Source: Membranipora membranacea
Taxonomy: Eukaryota > Bryozoa > Gymnolaemata > Cheilostomatida > Membraniporidae
Direction of reading: 5' to 3'
Length of the DNA: 64,000 nucleotides
NCBI GenBank assembly: GCA_914767715.1
Contig: OU612069.1
Location: 3,906,001-3,970,000, forward strand
In this document: piece by piece, positions 42,401-48,400 of the stretch
Layout of the letters: the number at the start of each line of letters is the position of its first letter
Position numbering within the stretch: the first letter of the stretch is position 1
The notes under the pieces: generated by a model
What the model was told of the DNA's origin: nothing
The model's database searches: none
What the model saw: only the letters and a program-made list of their open reading frames with translations
Made by a program: the position numbers and the translations under genes

Positions 42401-45400
42401 CCAGGGATGCCATCCACAAACAAATAGATGAACTAGAGACAGCCTATCCTGACTCAACACTGATAGCACTAGGTGACCTCAATCATGTGGACATTAAATT
42501 GCCCAACTACACACAGCAGATCAACTGTACAACACGCGGCAGTAACACTCTGGATAAGTGCTATTTAAAACGTAAGAATGCCTACAAATGCCACAGAATA
42601 GCTAAGCTGGGTAATTCAGACCATCATCCTATATTTTTGTTGCCTAAATCTACAACCTCAAAGTCTTCTAACCCTACTATCAAAGTTAGAGACTGGAGCT
42701 CTGATAATACAGACAAGCTAATCTGTGCCCTAGAGACAACAGATTGGGAGTGCCTTACATATGATCAGCCTGATGCCAGTAAACAGGCTGAGATTATTTC
42801 CGACTACATCAGCTTCACCTACAATGACTGTGTCCCCGTGACAGAGAAGGTAGTTAAGCCTGGCAAATCATGGATGAATGGTAAAATCAGCAAACTGCTA
42901 GCAGACAGGCACTTCGCTCTATCCCAGCATCAACCAAACAAGCTTAAATCCATCAAAGCTGAACTCCAACGCGAGATAAGACGTGCTAAACGAAGGTATG
43001 CAAGTAAAGTTGAACAATCATTAAAATCTGATAACTCTCGGCAATCATGGGATCAGCTCAAGTCAATACTTCAACTGAAAAAACCCAACTCTCAATGTCA
43101 TCTACCACCCGAGATATTGAATAAACATTACACCAGGTTTGAGAAAGTTATACCTCCACCCAACCTCCCTCAAACTACACCAGACACTCCATCAGTCTCC
43201 AGTGACAAAGTGCTGAAAAGCTTGAGATCGGTCAATATACGTAAAAGTACAGGACCTGACAACATCCCGAATAAGCTGTTGAAAACTGCAGCGTACAGCC
43301 TCTCAGAGCCTCTATGCGATCTGTTTAACAACTGCATTTCTCAGGGAGTCTTCCCCAATGTATGGAAGTTGTCTACCATCATCCCTATTCCGAAGAATGC
43401 AGGGGCGAGCGAGCCAAAAGAGTTCCGTCCGATCGCACTCACCCCTACAATATCTAAGGTATTTGAAAAGCTTCTGCTACAGTTTCTCAAACCATGTCTC
43501 ACCGATAATACTCAGTTTGCATATCAGCAGCACCGCTCCACTGAAGATGCACTAGCATCCCTACTAGACATAGTCACAGAACATCTTGACAATAATGCTA
43601 AGAATCATGCGAGATGTCTATTTATAGACTTCTCAAGTGCATTCAATACTATCAGCCCTACCACACTCTGCAACCAGCTGCAAGAAACCAGTCTGAATCC
43701 CGCAATACTCAACCTTGTATATGACTTTATGACAAACCGCTCTCAGAAGGTTCTCACTGAACAGGGCCTCTCATCCGCACTAGCTACCTCTGTCGGAACT
43801 CCACAAGGTTGTGTTATCAGTCCCCTTCTTTTTTCAATATATGTACAGCATATGCCTAAGCCTAGCTCTGGTAACTTTCATCTGATTAAATATGCTGACA
43901 ACACAGTATTGATTGAGCTTTTGTCGAGAAGTGATGTTTCATGTATGGGTAATGCTGCCCAAGATTTGGCTGGTTGGTGTCATGATAATGATCTATTTTT
44001 GAATGTGTCAAAGACAAAGGAGCTTGTATTGTGCAATCTTAGAGACAATCCTGTACATGATAGCTTAGTTATCAATGGTAATAATGTAGAGCAGGTTGAC
44101 AGTTTTAAATACTTAGGCACTATTATTGACAAAAAGCTTAAGTTCCAAGAATATTCCATCGAAGTCATCAAGAAAGCCCGCAAGAGACTTTACATCATGA
44201 AGAAGCTGTATTCAATGCATATAGCTGTGCCTCTTAGAATGCAATGCTATACTACTTTTATTGAATGTATATTTTTGTACCACCTTAGCACTCTATATGG
44301 CCACTTATCCTCGTCATCTAGGAAATCGCTCAATAAAGTTATAAGCCTCGCAGGCTATCTAGGTAGCTGCAAGTTTGACACCATCGAGGCAATATACGAA
44401 AGAGTGATGAGAACAAGATGCCTCAGACTCGTAGCTACTGACCACGCTGACCCAGTATTTACATTCGATAAACTTCCGTCTGGTCGATACAGAGCAATCA
44501 AAACGAGGGTAAACATACGAACTGACTGTTTCCGATCCCTCTGTGTGCGGAAGTTAAATAGTATACTTTTTTAGCCAACTAGTGATAATTCTTACTGTTT
44601 ATTTTTTTTTTTTTTCAATTTTTACAACCAACCAGACCAAAACTTTTTAATGTTTACACCATAACTTTTATTGCTCAGCGAAAACAAAATATTTCTCAAA
44701 CATGAGACTGTAATAAACGATGAATGAATGAATCTCAAGGGTCCCTAGTTGAACAATGTTGGCAGATTGTCACCCACTTTCACCTAGCGTATAATGCACT
44801 GTGTGGCTATTACATCTTACATACCATGCATGTTTCAGGATGTTCATTAGCAAGTGAATTGGCCCTGGTTTGCTGCTGCATGGAAGCCCATCGAAGTTAG
44901 TCCAGTCCTGCTTTTGTCTGAGTATTTATGGAGTTGCAATAATCTATCATAGGAACATATATTTATACCAAATAATAAAATATGTATGTGTTTAACCCAT
45001 TTTAACTTCGACGATCAATGTTTTTATCAGGTGATTGAAAGTAGACAAAAACTAAAAGATATTTCTTAAGTGGCGCAATGGGTCTTTCAATCGAGAGGTC
45101 CTGTGTTCGATTCCTGGCGGGTCACGGCGGTGTCAGGAAGAGCATCCGACCTCAAATGTTCCTGTGACCCATCAGGATTCAGTCCGTAGACCCGTACTGA
45201 TACTGAGACAAAAAAAACCTAGCAACATAAAAGTTTCTCACACGGTATTACAGGGTATCGAGACTATAAGTGGAACTGAGTTTTTAAGACATTTCTTATG
45301 TATTTCGTTATAGGTCAGTGTGTTTGTGATCCGGGTTGGTGCTACTCTGATAAAGGATTTTGTGAGACTGACCGTAATGAGTGTTCTGGAGTTTACTGTG

Positions 45401-48400
45401 CTGAAGGACTAGTCTGTGTAAATCTCTTCTGTCGTATCTCTGAGCCAACATGTATTGGTAAGCCACCCTACTGTTTTTTTGTTAAAACAGACTTTTGGCT
45501 GGCCCAAAAGAGTATCACATGGTGCCACTAATCCTGATACTAGGGATGGGATACAGCCTATAGACTAAGAAACATCCTCAAAATGTGACTCTCATATGCA
45601 GCACTGTTGAGTAAATGTTTATGGTACATATTTAGGAGTTTCATTAGGTGTATGCCTACCTTGATAGATATAGCTAATTTGGCTGCGATCTTCATCAGAT
45701 ACAAGTGTAAGCCCAACACAACCAAAAGTGAATTTCTTTTTATATTTAGCAGTAGCTTTAAGTTTTCAAGTTTTTCTAATCTCATACGATAGCCATGACA
45801 TGAACATATGCTACAATTCCATTGGGCTAAGTTTGTGGTCAGGTTTCCCACAGCAATTTTTAATGAATAACTCGTACAAGCTACATAGCTCATAATAACT
45901 CATAATAATCAAGCTTCAACCAAGAGGTTCTTCTTTCTCAGCCTCTAACTTTCTGGATACAAGGACTAGTTTTAACACCAGCTGTAAGACAACACAGACT
46001 TGTTTTGAGGAAGTTGGTAATCACTCCTACTGCTATGATGGACTGTGCTCTTGTGTTAGCGGATCAGCCGTCATAGATGGAGGGTGCAAAATGATAAAGA
46101 CTTGTACTAGGGTAAGATTATACTATCGAGAGAATTCATATGATGCTTCATTCAGCTCGATTATTTGAATAATACGCGCTGTTGTCACATTGCATTTTTC
46201 TAAATTATGTTGCTGAGGGTGCAAAATGATGAAAACTGGAACCAGGGTAAGAATTCCTACAGGGACAGAATTCTTACAATGTGAGATTATACAAACTGTT
46301 GTCACATTGCATTTTTCTAAATTTTGCTGTATGTGATGTTTTGTAGAGAAAATTGCACCTTTCACAAACTACTCAAGCATTTTTTTAAGTGTGAGTGAAC
46401 TTTATCTACATGTAATTGCTTTATATTTGATGTGATACTTTTGTTGTTGCCTGCTTCAATTTCTGTTGTGGCTGACTTTGTTGCACAACTAGACTCACCA
46501 TTAAGTTAATATAACTTGCTTATAGGATGCTGATTGCGATACCGGTCGCTCCTGCTCATTCGGTGTCTGTGCAGACGGATACTCAATGGAAGATCTCCGT
46601 CACAATACTGGGAAAGCATCGGCTGACAACATGCCAAAACCCGAGTCAATGATAATCCCCCTACTCGCTCTTATAATTCTTCTTGGAATTACTCTGGTGG
46701 TTTTCAGACGACATAACCAAGGTGTGTGTCACATGATAGAGCTTATCTTAAAATAAAATAATTTCAAAATGACATGACAGCTATTTCCTTAATCCATTAC
46801 ACAAGTTTCAATCATCCTTACCAGTTATGCAATTTTTTCAATACTTTTATTGGCATCATAATCATTTTTAAGCAAAAAAATGCTTTTTGTTATGTGCCAA
46901 GATGAGAAAGGAAAAAAAACAATTTGTTAATAATGCGTTGTTTAAAGGGGTCAGGAAAATTTCTGTGATTTTTGATAAAGTTAAATCATCAAGGAAATAT
47001 CAATGCTAATCCAAAATGATAGTAAGTCTTATTTTCAAGTCCTGAAATCCACTTGAATATAAAAAAAATTGACATATTTGCTTAAACCAAGTGAGTGGCC
47101 TTATATAGCTTATATCTTTCACACTTGTGTTCAGGATAAACACCACAATGCACACTGATCGTATGATATACTGTCGCGCATAAATCTCTGATCGATAGAG
47201 AGTTCTGGGGTTCTGGTTATAATACACCATTGCAACATCACGCAAGTTGCCTTCATCTTGAAACCTGTCCAATGCCATCTCAAAACTATGATTTGTTTAT
47301 GTTTATAATTTGGTGCCTCTTTCAGGGTCAAAGAGCCAACAAGAGGAGCAGGATAAAGAGAATGCAGAGAAGGAGGCACTTCTTAATGAGAAGAAGATGA
47401 AGTTAGAAGGTACACACACCAAAAATTAAGAATCAGAATAACTCTAACTCGTAATCAAAAGGCATATCAGCAATGAACTTCCTCTCCCTCAGGAATAACA
47501 ACACATATGAATTGAGTGTGTGGCTTAGTGTGATGTCCTAGACAATTGGCATATTTAGTGTCCCTTATAATATAGGCTTAATAGATTAGGAAATAATAAT
47601 TTAGAGTTAATTTTACTCTTAAATCACCTTCCGCCAGTTTCAAAAGTTTATTGATTATTTCAGAGTATCAAATCACTGCTCATTGTTCTTCAAATAGGTC
47701 ACTTTGGCATCAAAGTGATTCATTGCAAGGGTGAAGTAGGGGAACTGTCTATAATAAAAAAAAGCTATTTTTTCTGGTTGTATTTCCAAGCTGTTATGTT
47801 TGCTCTGATCTGCTGTTATGTTTGCTCTGATCTGATGTTGGGGGGGGGGGGGGGGGAGCCAGTAAAACTGAACTGTAGTGAAAAGATGCATGCAACTGAG
47901 TTATTTCTATATTATTGTCTATTGAAAAGTACGTTCAGGATAGTACCATCTAACCTGACATTGGCTCTCTCTCTCTCTTACAAGCTAGAATAATGGCTAA
48001 TGTTTGTCATGCTTGAATGAAATGCTGTTTCGAGGTTCCAGGTGTACTGCAGGGCCTAAGGATAGTTATAATTCTCTAAACTTCAATGAACTGACATTAC
48101 AGAAGAAGTCATGTATGGGCAATAGCAAATTTTATGAAATAATTATAGAAGAAGGTTCGTTGGTGCAGCCCAAGCTGTATGCTAAGACATATTTTAGGTG
48201 CTTGGTCCAATTCAACACTCATACAACTTCCCGAGGTGTGACGGGTGTTGAAAAGACTTGGCAGGTACTGCATGGATCTATTTTAACTTCAACAAATTCA
48301 ACCATTCAACTTTTATTTCATTTTCAGCACGAAAATCTACATTCTCAGAAGCTCAGCGTGAAGGTAAGACAATCTTACCATCAGATGAGAACCACCGGTA

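Noticed and set aside
45558-45893. 111-codon minus-strand ORF in the intron after exon 49
   Set aside because: No domain, no start context, low-complexity hydrophobic stretches; intron of a well-supported gene on the other strand.
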